A DNA stretch of 64,000 nucleotides from Ascarosepion bandense (GCA_037127315.1 JBBBDQ010001294.1:2877001-2941000), one strand, 5' to 3'. Shown: positions 42,545 to 54,368, numbered from the stretch's first letter. A program made the numbers and translations. The notes: generated by a model from the letters alone, not told the origin.

Positions 42545-43600
42545 TTATATGCCATGTCCCTTCCGAATGTAAGTGATCATGGCTCTCCACAATTTCTGGA
42601 TTTTCTAGCTCTTAATAAATTTTGTATTTTTGTTATCTCTCCTAAACCTTGTCTGCTAGTTCATTCTTCTTCTTGAGTGTGCTGTGTTCCTTCAGGATGT
42701 TGGCGATCATGGCTATCCACATCTTTCTGTTCATTATAGCATTAAATAAATTTTGTCTTTTTGTTATCTCTCATAAACCATGTTCCACCATCCAATTATT
42801 CAAGTTCATTCTTCTTTTTTTTCTGTGTTCCTTCAGGATGTTGGTGATCATGGCTCTCCACAATTTCTTGTCCTTTATAACTCTTAATAAATTTTGTCTT
42901 TTTTTATTTCTTCTAAACCCTGTTCTGCAATCCATTTACTCAAACTCACTAAATATGTTATGTGCTGTTTTCCTCTGCTCATCTTGCCATCAATCTGTCC
43001 TCTAAGTATCGGATTTATAAGCTCCTCTTCTTCATTATGTGCCCCAGAAAACTTAACTCCCTCTGATGTTATGTATGTTTTCTTTTTGTTTCCATTTTCT
43101 CCAAAATCTTCCTGTTGCTCATATGTTCAGTCCATGGCATCCTCAGCATCCTTCTGTAGAACCATATTTCTGTCGCATCAGATACATTCTTCATCTCTGA
43201 AAAGATTGTCCAGTATTCACTGCTATATAGGAGGACAGATATCACATACCAATTCGATACTTTTTCCTTGTTTCTAGCAAAGGTTTTCTGTTTCTTAATA
43301 CATTGCTTAGCTTTGGAAATTCATCTTTGGCTTTCCAAATGTGTCTTCAGATATCAGTGTCACACTTTCCATCTTCTGTTAGAACACTTCCCAGATATTT
43401 ACATTTTTTAACTTGTTTGATTTTAATGTCTCCAATTAGTAATTTGCATTTTGGGTTCATCATTTTTCTCATGACCGACCATTCTGTGTCCTTGCAGTTT
43501 ATGTTTAGTCCTTTCTTGTCACTTTACATCAATAGGAGCTTTTGTAGTTTGTTACATGGTCTATTATCAACACTGTGTTATCTGTATTTATTATATGGCT
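42545..43600 (-). mobile_element. RTE-like LINE 3' region with triplicated tail, copy C9
   Basis: Minus-strand copy extending from tails at 42545 to the decayed RT catalytic block at about 43570 (reads DNTVLIVDH where the family has DDTVLIADT). The 3'-terminal segment containing gatcatggct occurs three times (42575, 42705, 42846), each preceded by an incomplete upstream part. That gives tandem tails 130 and 141 bp apart. Confidence 0.8.
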
Positions 43601-43802
43601 AACATTGTAACTGCCAAAAATGAATCCTGGGAGGTCATCTAATTCTCTCAGAATAACTTCACTACACTATGTTGGTTAAATGAGTTCAATAAGACGCAAC
43701 CTTCTTTTACACCCCTTTCTATTTCTTGCATATTTTCTTCACTCATTTACTTTCTGTATGCAGACAGTTATCTGCTAGTATAGGTTCATGATTATGCTAA
43801 TC
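43601..43802. other. Unassigned sequence
   Basis: Short gap between RTE copies C9 and C10; nothing recognised. Confidence 0.3.
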
Positions 43803-44390
43803 ATCTTCTTCTTCTTCACGTCCCTTCAGGATGTAGGCAATCATGGAGTTCCACTTTGTCTTGTCTCTTGTCGCTCTCAATATTTTCCCTCTTGGCATCG
43901 CCCCCAAACACCACTTCGACATGAATTTGCTCAAGCCTATCAAATGTGTCTTGCACTGCTTTCTCCTGTCTCTCTTTCCTTCTGTCCGTCCGGTGAGTAT
44001 TAAATTCTACAAGCCCTCCTTCTTCATTATGTGTCCCAGGAACCTCAGCTGTCTCTTACTGATGTTAAGTTTGAATTTTCTTTCCATTTGCATCCTCTCC
44101 AACACCTTTTCATTTCTCACGTGCTCAGTCTATGATATCCTCAGCATCCTTCATTTCTGCTGCTTCAAACCTCTCCTTCATTCTTGAAGAGATCATCCAA
44201 CATTTGCTGTCATATAGAACAGATATCACATAACAGTCCAGCACTCTTTTTTTTGTTTTCAATGATATTTCCTGTCTCTCAGTACAATGGTTAGTTTTTG
44301 AAATGTGTCCTTGACCATGTCAATGTGTCTTTCCATCTTCTGTCAGAAAGCTTCCCAGGTATTTAAATTTCTTTACTTGTTTTATTTTAG
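43803..44390 (-). mobile_element. RTE-like LINE 3' end, copy C10
   Basis: Minus-strand copy starting at atcttcttcttcttcacgtc (GAA tail complement). The 3' blocks (gtaggcaatcatggagttcc) and the complement of the WFYRRML region near 44140 are clear. It ends around the KxKQVKKFKYLG codons (aatttctttacttgttttat at 44370). Confidence 0.8.
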
Positions 44391-44397
44391 TTTCTCA

Positions 44398-44472
44398 TAC
44401 AAAGTACAGATTCAAACAAAGTACAGGTTCAGACAAAATACAGCTTCAGACTAAGTACAGGTTCAGAATGAG
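44398..44472. repeat. ~19-bp tandem repeat, four units
   Basis: Units of the form aaagtacaggttcagac, with variation. Confidence 0.8.
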
Positions 44473-44620
44473 CATATGGCTTGGTGGTTAGACTGACCAT
44501 GAGAACCGTGTTCAAATCCCATTTTTTCAAGAAGGTCATTTCTTGATGTTATCAGTCTAGAGCCCAGATATAGAAACAGTACACAATTTTTGACCATTTC
44601 TGATATTTTCTATCTGAATA
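44473..44620 (+). mobile_element. tRNA-like SINE head, family S5
   Basis: tggcttggtggttagactga (A box at about 44478) and gtgttcaaatccc (B box, 44508-44520) are spaced as in a tRNA gene. The rest of the tRNA is not intact. Single copy in the window. Confidence 0.5.
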
Positions 44621-45214
44621 TTTTGGATGAAAATGTCTTCCTACACAAGAACCTGAAAATGATTTTTAATTTTATCATATGAGGATGGAGCAGCTCCATC
44701 ACAGATTTGGAAGAAATTCTAGAGTTTTTGGTCTGTTCTGATTCTTGTAAAGATAAATCACAACAGAATAAGTCAGGTACTTTCTGGAATGGTACAATGA
44801 CTGGACCAATTTTTGGCATCTTTAACAATGAATCATATATATCAGTGGCACTTGAGGTTTATGGTCAATCCAAGTTCCAATAGACATTCAAAGCAAAGAT
44901 CCTCATGGAGAGTGAAAATATTTATTGGCTTAAAAATTCAGTGTTTGATCTTTGATGATGGAGCCATATGAGTTAATTTTCAAAGGATTGAAAGATACAA
45001 ACCAGTTTCTATCAGATAAAACTGTTAGAACTTGCAATTTGAATAAAACATAATATAGTCATAACTCTAACTTACTGATGATTATATGTTAAGGTTTTGT
45101 AATCATCTGTTTTTTAAAACAATTTCTAAAGTAAGTAATTAATTTTTTTTTAATTTATTAATCAAACATTTTTTTTACTTTAAACATTATTTTAGTGAAT
45201 ACCTATATTAAGTT
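44621..45214. other. Unassigned AT-rich DNA
   Basis: No feature supported. A gagttt tandem (45212-45244) marks the start of the family-Z copy. Confidence 0.3.
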
Positions 45215-45830
45215 TGAGTTTGAGTTTGAGTTTGAGTTTGAGTTTTGTTTAACGGCATATCAACCTCTGTGGGTTATTTAATGCCAAAAAGGTGGGGGTT
45301 TAAGGTATTTTTTTTTAATATTCAGTTATAGTGAGAAGGTTGATTTAGATTTTGATAAAAATTTTCTTTTTATTGTTTTCATTTATTTATTTTTTTAGAA
45401 AATTTGAAGACGTCTTCTAATTTTCTATTCAAAAACGTATTGCTGGTAATATTTTTTCTTTAGAAATGTATTATGGCAATAATTTATTTCCCTTCAAAAA
45501 TGTGTTACGGTAATAATTTTTTCCTTCAAAAATATATTGTTTGTAATATTTTTCCCTCAAAATGTATATTTTTCTATAAAAGTCTATTTTATATATATAT
45601 TTCTATAAAAGTCTATTTTTATACTTTCACAGTGTTTTAACCCCAGTTTGGGGTGAGGTAACTATTTTCCCATAGCTGGAACCCTAACAGGTGCTACCAC
45701 TCTGGGTCAGGGTGGACCTGGGAACAACAGCAATTAAGAGGTTATTCCATGCTCCTCACAACTTCCCAATCAGAGGCCTTGCTGCCCATATTGTGAGTAG
45801 ACACCACATATATGTATATTTTTAAACAGT
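45215..45830 (+). repeat. Dispersed repeat family Z, complete copy 1
   Basis: Head tttgagttttgtttaacggc atatcaacctctgtgg; middle with several aaaatgtatta(t/c)gg blocks; tail gtgttttaaccccagtttgg ... gtgctaccactctgggtcag ... cagaggccttgctg. The head starts in a (GAGTTT)n run. No coding capacity, no A or B box noted, class unknown. Compare copies at 9855, 23518 and 47345. Confidence 0.75.
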
Positions 45831-46309
45831 ACTTTATTTCATTCACTAAACATTTGAGAAATTTTGTTCACAAAAAAATGTGGCCTTTAGTGTGTCTTTT
45901 TAAAATATTGGTATCCACTGAAATAATGTTTAAAATCATTATTAATGAAATAAGACAAGACACTAAATACATCTATTGTTGAACATGGCCATTTATTACT
46001 TTAAACATTATATGTAAAGGATACATGTGTTTTTTTAAATGTCTACCGGCATGTGCATTTGAGAGTCTTAATAAAGAAAGCATGCATTCTGCAAGGTTTG
46101 AACCTATATCCCCCTTTTAGGATAAAACTGGTGTGCTTTTAGACTGCTCAACCATAGAAAACTTTTATATAAAATCCATTAATTTCTTAGAAATTACTTT
46201 TACTAATTATGCAAGAATACTTTTTCTTCAATCATAAAATGTTTAAAAGCAGTGACGAAATTATAATTAGATAATAATCGTGAATTTGTATTAAATTTTC
46301 TGACATTAA
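45831..46309. other. Unassigned AT-rich DNA
   Basis: A tRNA-like segment around 46075-46150 (gcatgcattctgcaaggttt gaacc ... tggtgtgcttttagactgct) may be another degraded SINE head on the minus strand. Not secure. Confidence 0.3.
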
Positions 46310-46335
46310 AGAAGGCTGAAATGAATGAAGAAGAA

Positions 46336-46391
<56 letters not shown>

Positions 46392-46484
46392 GAGAAAGAA
46401 GTTAAGAAAAGTTAAAGAAGAAAGATAGAAAAATCAAAGTAAAATAAAATATTTCCAACATGAAAGAAGGTTAAAATGAATGAA

Positions 46485-46545
<61 letters not shown>

Positions 46546-46600
46546 AATGCCAAAGTTAAAAAAGATGAAATAAAATAAAATATTCTAGCAGTTTCATTAG
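46310..46600. repeat. (GAAA)n tracts in a ~152-bp duplicated unit
   Basis: Two GAAA tracts (about 46331-46400 and 46486-46548) share the upstream flank aaatgaatgaagaagaaa and downstream agtaaaataaaatatt-like DNA. The whole unit was therefore duplicated, not just the microsatellite. Confidence 0.85.
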
Positions 46601-47344
46601 GATTTGAACACAGGAAGTTATGTTTCTGGCTTCCCACTGCTTTCTAAAAAAAAAGTGCATTAGCATCAGTACATTAAAAAATCCAAGGATTTTTGAGTAG
46701 AAGTGGTTTATAAAGATGGAATCTTCCACAGTATCACACTCACTTTCTGTTTTGATTTCCATCACCCTTGCCTTTGACTCCAGGTTAGGGTTTATGACTT
46801 TTATAAGGGCACAATATGAATGTAAATGTGAAACTACTTGGCATTTCTATATTTGAAAATCTTATCCATTGGGTCAACATAGAAAGAAAAAATAAACATT
46901 CTATTTTCTTAGATTTTTAGCCTCAACCCTTTCAGTACCACCTGGAGAGATAAGAAAAATATTCCAAGCTCTAGTGTAAAAAAAAAAAATAGATATTGTT
47001 AAAGTTTATTTAGAATGCTTTTGTATGAATGAAAACATTTTGGATTTGAAGCTGGCATTCAAACACAGAGCAAGGAGATGATGATGAGAATAATATGAAT
47101 TATTTTTTTCTTCATATGTGTGGAATTTAGGAAAGAAGATGAAAAAGGAGAGAAAGAAAACTAAAGAAATATAGAAGTGAATGAATAAGAATAAGAATTT
47201 AAAAAAGGAACAGAATAAATTATGAGAAAGAAAGAAAAACAAAAGAAAGTAAGAAAGAACAAGACGTGTAAAATACTGCAGCAAAAAAAAAAAAAAAAAT
47301 AGAGAAGAAAGAAAGTATAAAGAATATTAAGATGGAAAGACAAT
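46601..47344. other. Unassigned purine-rich DNA
   Basis: 47150-47344 is A/G-rich on the plus strand. No gene. Confidence 0.3.
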
Positions 47345-47850
47345 AAAAGAGTTTCAGTTTCAGTTTTGTTTAATGGCATATCAACCTCTGTAGGGTTTTA
47401 ACGTATTTTCTTAATGTTCGGTTATAGTGAGAATTAATTTTTTTTATTTTAATTTAGAAAACTGGAGATGTCTTCTAGTTTTGTATTAAAAACTGTATTG
47501 CTGGTAATAATTTTTTCGTTCAAAAATGTATTATAGCAATAATTTTTCCCCTTCAAAAATGTGTTATGGCAATAATTTTTTTTCATTCAAAAACTTATTG
47601 TTGGTATAATTTTTCCTTTGAAGATATATTCTTTTCTATAAAAGTCTATTTTTATACTTTCATAGTGTTTTGACCCCAGTATGGAGGTCAACTATTTGCC
47701 CATAGCTGGGACCCTAGCAAGTGCTACTACTCCAGGTCAGAGTGAACCTGGAAACAACAGCAATTAAGAGGTGGTTCTATGCTCCTCACAACCCCACAAT
47801 CAGAGACCTTACTACCAGATGCAGTTTACCATCATACCCAGGACTACACT
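47345..47850 (+). repeat. Dispersed repeat family Z, complete copy 2
   Basis: Same order as 45215-45830: head agttttgtttaatggcatat, middle aaaatgtattatagcaataa, tail agtgttttgaccccagtatg and accttactaccagatgcagt. Confidence 0.75.
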
Positions 47851-49056
47851 AAAAAACAAAAAAAGAGTAAAAGAAAAGAAAAAGTAAAATGAAAAAGAAA
47901 ATTAGTAAAATAAAAACAGATAAATTATTTTATTTTTGGAGGAGGGATTTATGAAGAAGATGAAAGAGAAGAAAAAGAATAAGTAAATGAAAAAGAGAAT
48001 AAAAAGCAAATCAAAAATGGAGAAAAATGAATAATGGAAAAAAAGAAAGAAAGAAAAAGAAAACATAAAGAGGAAAAAGAGAACAAAATGAAATAAGAAT
48101 TGAGAGGAAATGACAATAAATGAGAGGAAATGACAATAAATGAGAAAAAAGAAAAGAAAGAAGGAGGAAGATTAAATGTGAGAAAAAGAAATGTACAAAA
48201 ATATAAACGTGAATCTAAGAAGGATTAAAAGATAAAAAGACGGAAAACAAAAACATGACAAAAAGGAAAGAGACAAAAAGAATAAAAGAAAATTGGAGAT
48301 CACACAATCTCCTCATCAAGTTTTTCACTGTGATGTTATAAACTTCTCGTTGTTGATATGAAAAGTCATAAAAATTTGACAAAAATCTAAATTAGACAAA
48401 GGTAGAGGTGAGAGGAGAGGTTATGCATGTTGATCAAATTTTCACAATGTTTGATCAATAAAAGAAAAAAAGAATATGGAGACATGTAAGATAAATCTTA
48501 TCTCAAATTTTGCAATTTTCTCTTCACACATATTTTTCATTAGTTTCCCCACCTTTTTTTTTTTAATTAATTTTTTTTTTTATTTCTAATTAATTTTTAT
48601 CAGTTTTTATTCTTATTGCATTGTTTTTTCTTTGTGATGGTGTAAAGTGTGTTTTCAAGTTAACACATGCTCTAAATTGGCGTATTCTTCTTCATTTGTT
48701 AGGAAATTTGTGGAAATAAGATTTTTTTTCTGATATAACCAGTCCTGAATGAGAAATAAAAAATAAATAAGAAAAATTTGATACTGAAATAAAAATGGAT
48801 TCCATTTCTTTTATGTCTAACTTTACTTCTTTATTTCTTAATAAAACAATTTTGAAAAAATCTGACACTCCCAAAATATTCTCTGCCTCTACCAAATTTA
48901 AATAATGACCAATTTATTGAAAACATGAAGAAACCTCATTATTGAAGAAATGTTGACTTTTCAACATCATTTTGTATATTGGAAAAGAAGAAAAAAAAAA
49001 AATGAAAGGAAAAGGGGGAAAATATTGGCCATTATTCATGTTCTAGCTAATAGATG
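47851..49056. other. Purine-rich then AT-rich DNA
   Basis: 47850-48300 is dominated by GAAAA-type motifs, including a 21-bp direct repeat (aaatgagaggaaatgacaat) at 48098/48119. No gene recognised. Confidence 0.4.
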
Positions 49057-49058
49057 TA

Positions 49059-49445
49059 CAGGGTGTGATGAGTAAATCACCGTCATTTTATATTTCTAAT
49101 TTTAAACATGCATGTTGTTTGTTTTTGATTTTGTCTGCTGCACAGTATAGTAGGGTCAGTTGGGAACTATCTATGAGAAAAAGCACACCATGACACAATT
49201 CATCTATCAGCAATTTGCAAATGGCATGCTGTATTGCTTGGCATTCACACCAGGAGCTTCAAGATGAACATTTCAGAGCGTTTGGGTGTCAAGCTCATGA
49301 CAGTGCAAAGCATTAAGAAAGAATTAGATGATATACCCAGTCAACATCATGATGTTTGGGGTGATGACAATGTTATGCTTCCATTGATTTTCCAACAGGG
49401 CCTCAGACACAACACAGAAGCCTACAACAATTGCTCAAGGAAGTA
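49059..49445 (+). mobile_element. Tc1/mariner-like element T2, internally deleted and truncated
   Basis: Begins cagggtgtgatgagtaaatc right after TA (49057-49058). The HTH region reads KWHAVLLGIHTRSFKMNISE, then VQSIKKELDD. It fuses to DVWGDDNVMLPLIFQQGLRH and NTEAYNNC, a piece of the catalytic domain (family: VMPPFIFPxGLRLNTEAY). The central part is deleted. The 3' end is replaced by LINE copy A7, so no right inverted repeat is seen. Confidence 0.75.
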
Positions 49446-49740
49446 ATGAAATGGCTTCTCTCTGTCTTTTCTACAAATATTTTTCTGAAAACTTTTCCCT
49501 GGTTCATATGAATTGAAGTGCTCTACTAGACTGACTTCTAGATTGCATCTTTTTATCTTTGAAATAGTTAAATGTAACTGTCAGTTCTACTCCAACAGTT
49601 TCTTTTCTTGCACTTTCTGCCTGTGGAACTCCCTTCCTTGATAACTACAATCATCAAAAACTTAAATGTAATGTCAACTGCCATCTTTCATTCTTTCATC
49701 TTCTTGACTCACATTCATCTTTTATCCTTTACTCATACGG
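49446..49740 (+). mobile_element. Jockey/CR1-like LINE 3' fragment, copy A7
   Basis: Starts at atggcttctctctgtctttt ctacaaatattt (the ASLCLFYKYF codons) and runs through the WNSLP block (ctgtggaactcccttcc). The hallmark terminus is not reached. Confidence 0.65.
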
Positions 49741-49857
49741 CTCTATGATGCATTGCAGATTTGCGAACTGCGTTTGCTATTTTTGGTAACTATTGCAGTT
49801 GCTGAGCAGAGTTTTATGTCAACACAAGATGAAATCGTTGCTGATGGTGGATGTTTT
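49741..49857. other. Unassigned sequence
   Basis: Nothing recognised. Confidence 0.3.
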
Positions 49858-50060
49858 TGTGTTACCAACCTTATAACCTCTCTGAAGATGGCTCATGTGA
49901 GCTGAAAGCTTAGAACCAACTTCATAAAAAATTATCAAAATGTTGGAGAATTTTTGTCTTTATTTTCAACTGAAATTAAAGCCAAAATATGATGTTTAGA
50001 ACAGCTCATGATTAAACATAATAGACATTAATTTTCTCTTATATTTAACAGTATAAGTTT
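49858..50060 (+). repeat. Dispersed repeat family H, single arm
   Basis: aagatggctcatg(t/g)gagc, then attaaagccaaaatatgatg and taatagacat...ttatatttaaca, are shared with 62970-63165. Here only one arm is present; at 63 kb the element is a hairpin. Confidence 0.7.
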
Positions 50061-50087
50061 AGAAAAAATATATATATATATTATCAT

Positions 50088-50615
50088 CTCGTTTCAAGCA
50101 AGGCAGTACTGCCTCTGTGGCACAGGGGGTTATATAAGAGGAAAGTGATGAGAAAGAGAAACAAGATTCAGGGGGTACCAGACAATGGGTAAGAGATGGA
50201 TAAGAACACTGGTGTGAAGAGAGTTGCATGAGAGTAGAGTGAAAAGGGAGAAGAATGTGATACAAGGGTTGTCAGGGAAAGGAGATAAGAGATGGCAATT
50301 GACATTGCATTTAAATTCTTGGAGATTGTAGCTATCAGGGTAGCAAGTATATAAAAGGGAATTCCACAGGTGGAAAGTGCAAGAAAATAAGCTGCTAGAG
50401 TAGAAATTGCAGTTACATTTGATTGCATTCATTTGTAAAAGGGTGGGACTAAGTTGCTAGTCTCATAGCTTGAGTAAATTCATGCAGAGGAGCCACCAGG
50501 GAGCTGAAGCCGTAAAAGTATTTGTAGAAGAGATACAGGGAAACCACATCACATTAGAGAGAAAGTGACTGAAGTTGAGCTACCAGGTTGGGATCGATTA
50601 CATTGCAGATTCTAG
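50088..50615 (-). mobile_element. Jockey/CR1-like LINE 3' end, copy A8
   Basis: Minus strand from the terminus complement (gtttcaagcaaggcagtact gcctc) to the complement of the CNVIDPNL codons (gggatcgattacattgcaga at 50590). Frame 50130-50432 keeps FSCTFHLWNSLLYTCYPDSY. Confidence 0.75.
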
Positions 50616-50841
50616 ATATTTAGATACACAGATATAAACATACAGACACACCCACACACATTAATATATATAAACAAACAAACACACACATAGGTTTATA
50701 TGCTTATTATCTGTAGAGATAAACAGAATGAATGTAGAAACCAACATTGTATGGAAACTGAGAGTTCCATAAGCCATCTTACTGGTTTGATAAACCTTAC
50801 AGTTAATAGGTAGTACTAATTTCTATATTTATCTATATCCA

Positions 50842-50890
<49 letters not shown>

Positions 50891-50989
50891 GATAGACATA
50901 TATAGAGGGTGGATATAGAAATATCTTTCTATCTATCTATCTATAGCTAGATCCATTGATAGATAGATAGTTGATTTTCTAAGCGTCGC
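50616..50989. repeat. (CTAT)n with palindromic margin
   Basis: (TATC)n at 50842-50890 ends at tcgatagacatatatagagg gtgg. A second short block is at 50925-50944. ATAGATAG and CTATCTAT segments could pair. The rest is unassigned. Confidence 0.7.
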
Positions 50990-51108
50990 TTAGATGTGGC
51001 ACAAGGTCAAAAGTATGGGGTACCCAGTGAGGATAGAACTCACTACTCAGTTGTAATAGGTTCTAGTGAGACAAGCTTGCTAACTATTACACCACACCAA
51101 GGCACTCC
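50990..51108 (-). mobile_element. tRNA-derived SINE, family S3, copy 2
   Basis: Minus strand A box tggtgtaatagttagcaagc and B-box-like gagttctatcc, same order as 22870-23040. It directly precedes the GATA array at 51115. Confidence 0.6.
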
Positions 51109-51114
51109 AATAGA

Positions 51115-51117
51115 TCA

Positions 51118-51154
<37 letters not shown>

Positions 51155-51201
51155 GAAGAGATGGCATAGATAGATAGATAGATAGATAATGAAAAGACGA
51201 C

Positions 51202-51245
<44 letters not shown>

Positions 51246-51334
51246 TAATAATCTTAGATAGATAGATAGCAATAGTCTTAGATAGATAGATAGATAGATA
51301 GATAGCAATAATCTTAGATAGATAGCAATAGTCT

Positions 51335-51366
<32 letters not shown>

Positions 51367-51413
51367 GAAAAGACGACATAGATAGATAGATAGATAGATA
51401 ATGAAGAGACGGC

Positions 51414-51458
<45 letters not shown>

Positions 51459-51469
51459 GAAAAGACGTC

Positions 51470-51502
<33 letters not shown>

Positions 51503-51540
51503 GAAGAGACGACATAGATAGATAGATAGATAGATAGATT
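51115..51540 (-). repeat. Compound (GATA)n satellite with the same linker as at 31 kb
   Basis: GATA blocks separated by aatgaagagacggcat and the variant aatgaaaagacg(a/t)cat, that is, the reverse complement of the 31-kb linker gccgtctcttcat(t). A second linker, agtaataatctta / agcaatagtctta, also recurs. It makes spurious SIYL open frames. Confidence 0.95.
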
Positions 51541-51691
51541 GGAACAGGCTTTTTTCATTTGACTTTATTAATTTCTTTCTTAACCTATCATCCCCCTCTT
51601 TCTCTCACTCTCTCTCTCTCTCTGTATCTATATATATATACATATATATATAAATATATGTATATGTATGTATCTGTTAAATTTACCCATG

Positions 51692-51723
<32 letters not shown>

Positions 51724-51770
51724 CGTGTGTGTGTATGCTTATAAACAAATAAATAAATAAATAACGATAA
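51541..51770. repeat. Microsatellite cluster: CT, TA, TG
   Basis: (CT)n at 51603-51622, TA-rich 51628-51690, (TG)n at 51700-51733, (AAAT)n at 51746-51763. Confidence 0.9.
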
Positions 51771-52629
51771 ATGTATGTATGTATGAAAATTCTTTTCTCA
51801 GAACTCGTCATTAAAATAACAGACATAACTTGATAGAATTTAAAGATTTTTTCCCATACATTTATCTCCCGCCCGACCAACCTGCCATTAGGTCTTTTAG
51901 CTTTCTACAAATCATTTTCTTTTCTCTTCTCTAATTATTGACATAAACATCACGACCCCATCATTAAATTCACTCTTGGCTGAACAAAAGTCAATCTAAC
52001 ACATGACAAATAAATTTGTGTGGAGGGAAAATTATTCGGAATTATTAATGATTTTTTTTTTATTTAATTTGGAAAGAAAGAATGATGTCTGTTACCTGCT
52101 ACAGGCTGTGAGAATTTGGAAAGATACATACCTGCAATATTTTTTTAGATGATCTGATTTTTAAAAGTGAATTTATGATAGTTCTATGGCTTTGTTCGTA
52201 GAATTATATTAGTCACTGAATCTATAGCAATGCCAGCAAAATAACAAGGAAGTTTGAATTTGCTATCTTACCTGCTTGCAAAAACACCAAAATCTGAATT
52301 TGTAAAATCTAAATCATAATCTAGGATTTTATTATTTTCTTCAGTTATTTTAACTTAACAAAATATAATATATCCCTTTGATGATTGAATATCCTTATTT
52401 GTGCATTATATATACACAACAATTTCTTTTTAAATAATATTTTATTTATGTGTCTATTCTTATTGACATTTATGTCATAACACAGGCTATATAAAATGAA
52501 ATTACACAAAAAAAATAGTGTTGCTGCCATCTATCTAGGTTGGAGCAACTCAATCTATACTTTTCAGCCTTGATAAAGTCCAAAATTGTTTACACAGTCT
52601 TATAGGGGATGACTTATTTTTCACTCTAC
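51771..52629. other. Unassigned AT-rich DNA
   Basis: 52550-52630 faintly resembles the LINE A codons for DxxQRRICNxI on the plus strand (ccttgataaagtccaaaatt). Otherwise nothing. Confidence 0.3.
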
Positions 52630-53080
52630 AACTTCTTTCCTCAGAGATGAAACATTGCAAGCATATTATAAATCTATTTCTATTTCCATGGAAAATGTTC
52701 AGATAATTTCCACTTGAATTCAAAGCATCCACATTCCATGTGTAAGGAGTAAGTTATACTCAACTTTTCCTGGAGAAATGCTACTTTGCAGAACAAACCT
52801 CCACACAGATGCTCTCCTGAACAGTCTTAACCTCTTCAAGTGAAGTGTTAATTGGCAGATATTCAGATGAACTCCATTCTTTAGTTCCATCAGTTCAGAC
52901 CTTTATTGTTAGGAGGACATTTGCACAATGCTGTGAAGGAAGCCATATTCCCCAATCTGCAGCCTCTTTTCCATAGATGTAACATTGCAAGCCTTTTACT
53001 ACTCTGTTGCTATTTCCATGATAAATATTCAGATAAGGTCCATTCTTTAGTTCCATGTGTTCAGACTTTTATACCTTGAG
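52630..53080. repeat. ~110-bp local direct repeats
   Basis: The segment cctc(a/t)gagatgaaacattgc ... ctatttccatg(g/a)aaaatgttcagata at about 52636-52735 recurs at 52973-53075. A partial third piece (attcagatgaactccattct ttagttcca) is at 52859-52890. Confidence 0.6.
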
Positions 53081-53439
53081 CATATGATGCAATTTTCATG
53101 GAATCAAATCATCCTTATTTCCTCTGTATCCAAAATAAAAGAAGAAAAAAAATCACTTAAATCTTGACCTCTACTAGTCATGGTTTAATCATTATCTACC
53201 CTTCTCATAACATTCAATTCTTACTAAATTCCTCTTTCATTCATATAATACAATACATATCACATCATAACGATCTTAAAAGTAATCTGCTATTATAAAA
53301 GTGCTTCTTAAAAGTAATCTTCTATTATAAGTGTATTAACAATCTTCAGGTGATGCAAAATGCTAGAACACAATCATCAGACCTGAATTCATAGCTTTTA
53401 TTATTCTAGACAGGCTACTACTTAAAACTTGAGAGATCT
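53081..53439. other. Unassigned AT-rich DNA
   Basis: A short direct repeat aaaagtaatctgctattata / aaaagtaatcttctattata is at about 53278/53308. No gene. Confidence 0.35.
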
Positions 53440-53560
53440 ACCTGCTCTGCTATTTAACCCACAGCTAGAGGAAGAAGGATTCTTACCTTTTCCAAGGGCT
53501 CTAGTACTAAGTAAATAAAACAGACTTGATGATAATTTAAACACAGCATACCAATACCAC
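53440..53560 (-). mobile_element. tRNA-derived SINE, family S1, degraded central part
   Basis: Complement blocks tgctatttaacccacagcta and taccttttccaagggctcta match the S1 body. Head and tail are not recognisable. Confidence 0.5.
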
Positions 53561-53939
53561 TTTTCTACATACATTACAAAACTCACACAGTATTATTTCT
53601 AGGGCAAGAATAAATCACAACTTCGAAAAACAATTAATGCAAACAAATCTTTTGATATGTTTTCCTCAAGTTTAATTTGATTTCAAATTAGAATCTAATG
53701 CAAAATTTATCTGTGTTATTATTTGATATTCCATTAACTAGATGGAAATAATTCTAGGCCCAAATACTTTCTTAATCAAATATATGGCTGATTATTAAAT
53801 ATGTATGTGAAGGAAACAAATGTTCACTCAGCATATTTGAACCCATGATCAAAGAGTATGCACTTGAAGTTGACAAACCCAAAAGCATTAGTCAGTAATA
53901 TCCAACACAGGGTTTTACTGTAATGAAAATAAATCTCTG
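53561..53939. other. Unassigned AT-rich DNA
   Basis: Nothing recognised. Confidence 0.3.
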
Positions 53940-53940
53940 T

Positions 53941-53994
<54 letters not shown>

Positions 53995-54023
53995 TTTTTG
54001 CTTACACACACACACACACACAT
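53940..54023. repeat. (CA)n, two tracts
   Basis: About 53941-53993 and 54005-54023. Both are followed by the same attttttgctt, so tract and flank were duplicated. Confidence 0.95.
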
Positions 54024-54034
54024 TTTTTGCTTTT

Positions 54035-54085
54035 CTTTTAACCATTTCATTTCAAGCAAGGCAATAAAAAAACTGCCTGACAAGG
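54035..54085 (-). mobile_element. Jockey/CR1-like LINE terminus, copy A12
   Basis: Only the terminal ~50 bp: aaccatttcatttcaagcaa ggcaa is the complement of the family end. Confidence 0.5.
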
Positions 54086-54166
54086 TGCTAACAAGATAGT
54101 ACCAAAACACAACAACACTTGTGCTACAGTAAACTATTTTTTATAAACTTATAATAAAAATATTAC

Positions 54167-54197
<31 letters not shown>

Positions 54198-54337
54198 GCA
54201 TGTATGTGTGTGTGTGTGTGCACATGCATGTGAATCTTTATATGTGTGTGTGTACATATTTGTAAAAATGAGTATGTTTTGTAGAATATCTTCAGATGCT
54301 AGGTATTTCAAACTGATGTAAATACTGCATATATATG

Positions 54338-54368
<31 letters not shown>

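Noticed and set aside
42649..43277. 118- and 127-codon plus-strand hydrophobic frames
   Set aside because: They are antisense to the RTE-like LINE copy C9; the apparent membrane segments come from T-rich complement sequence.
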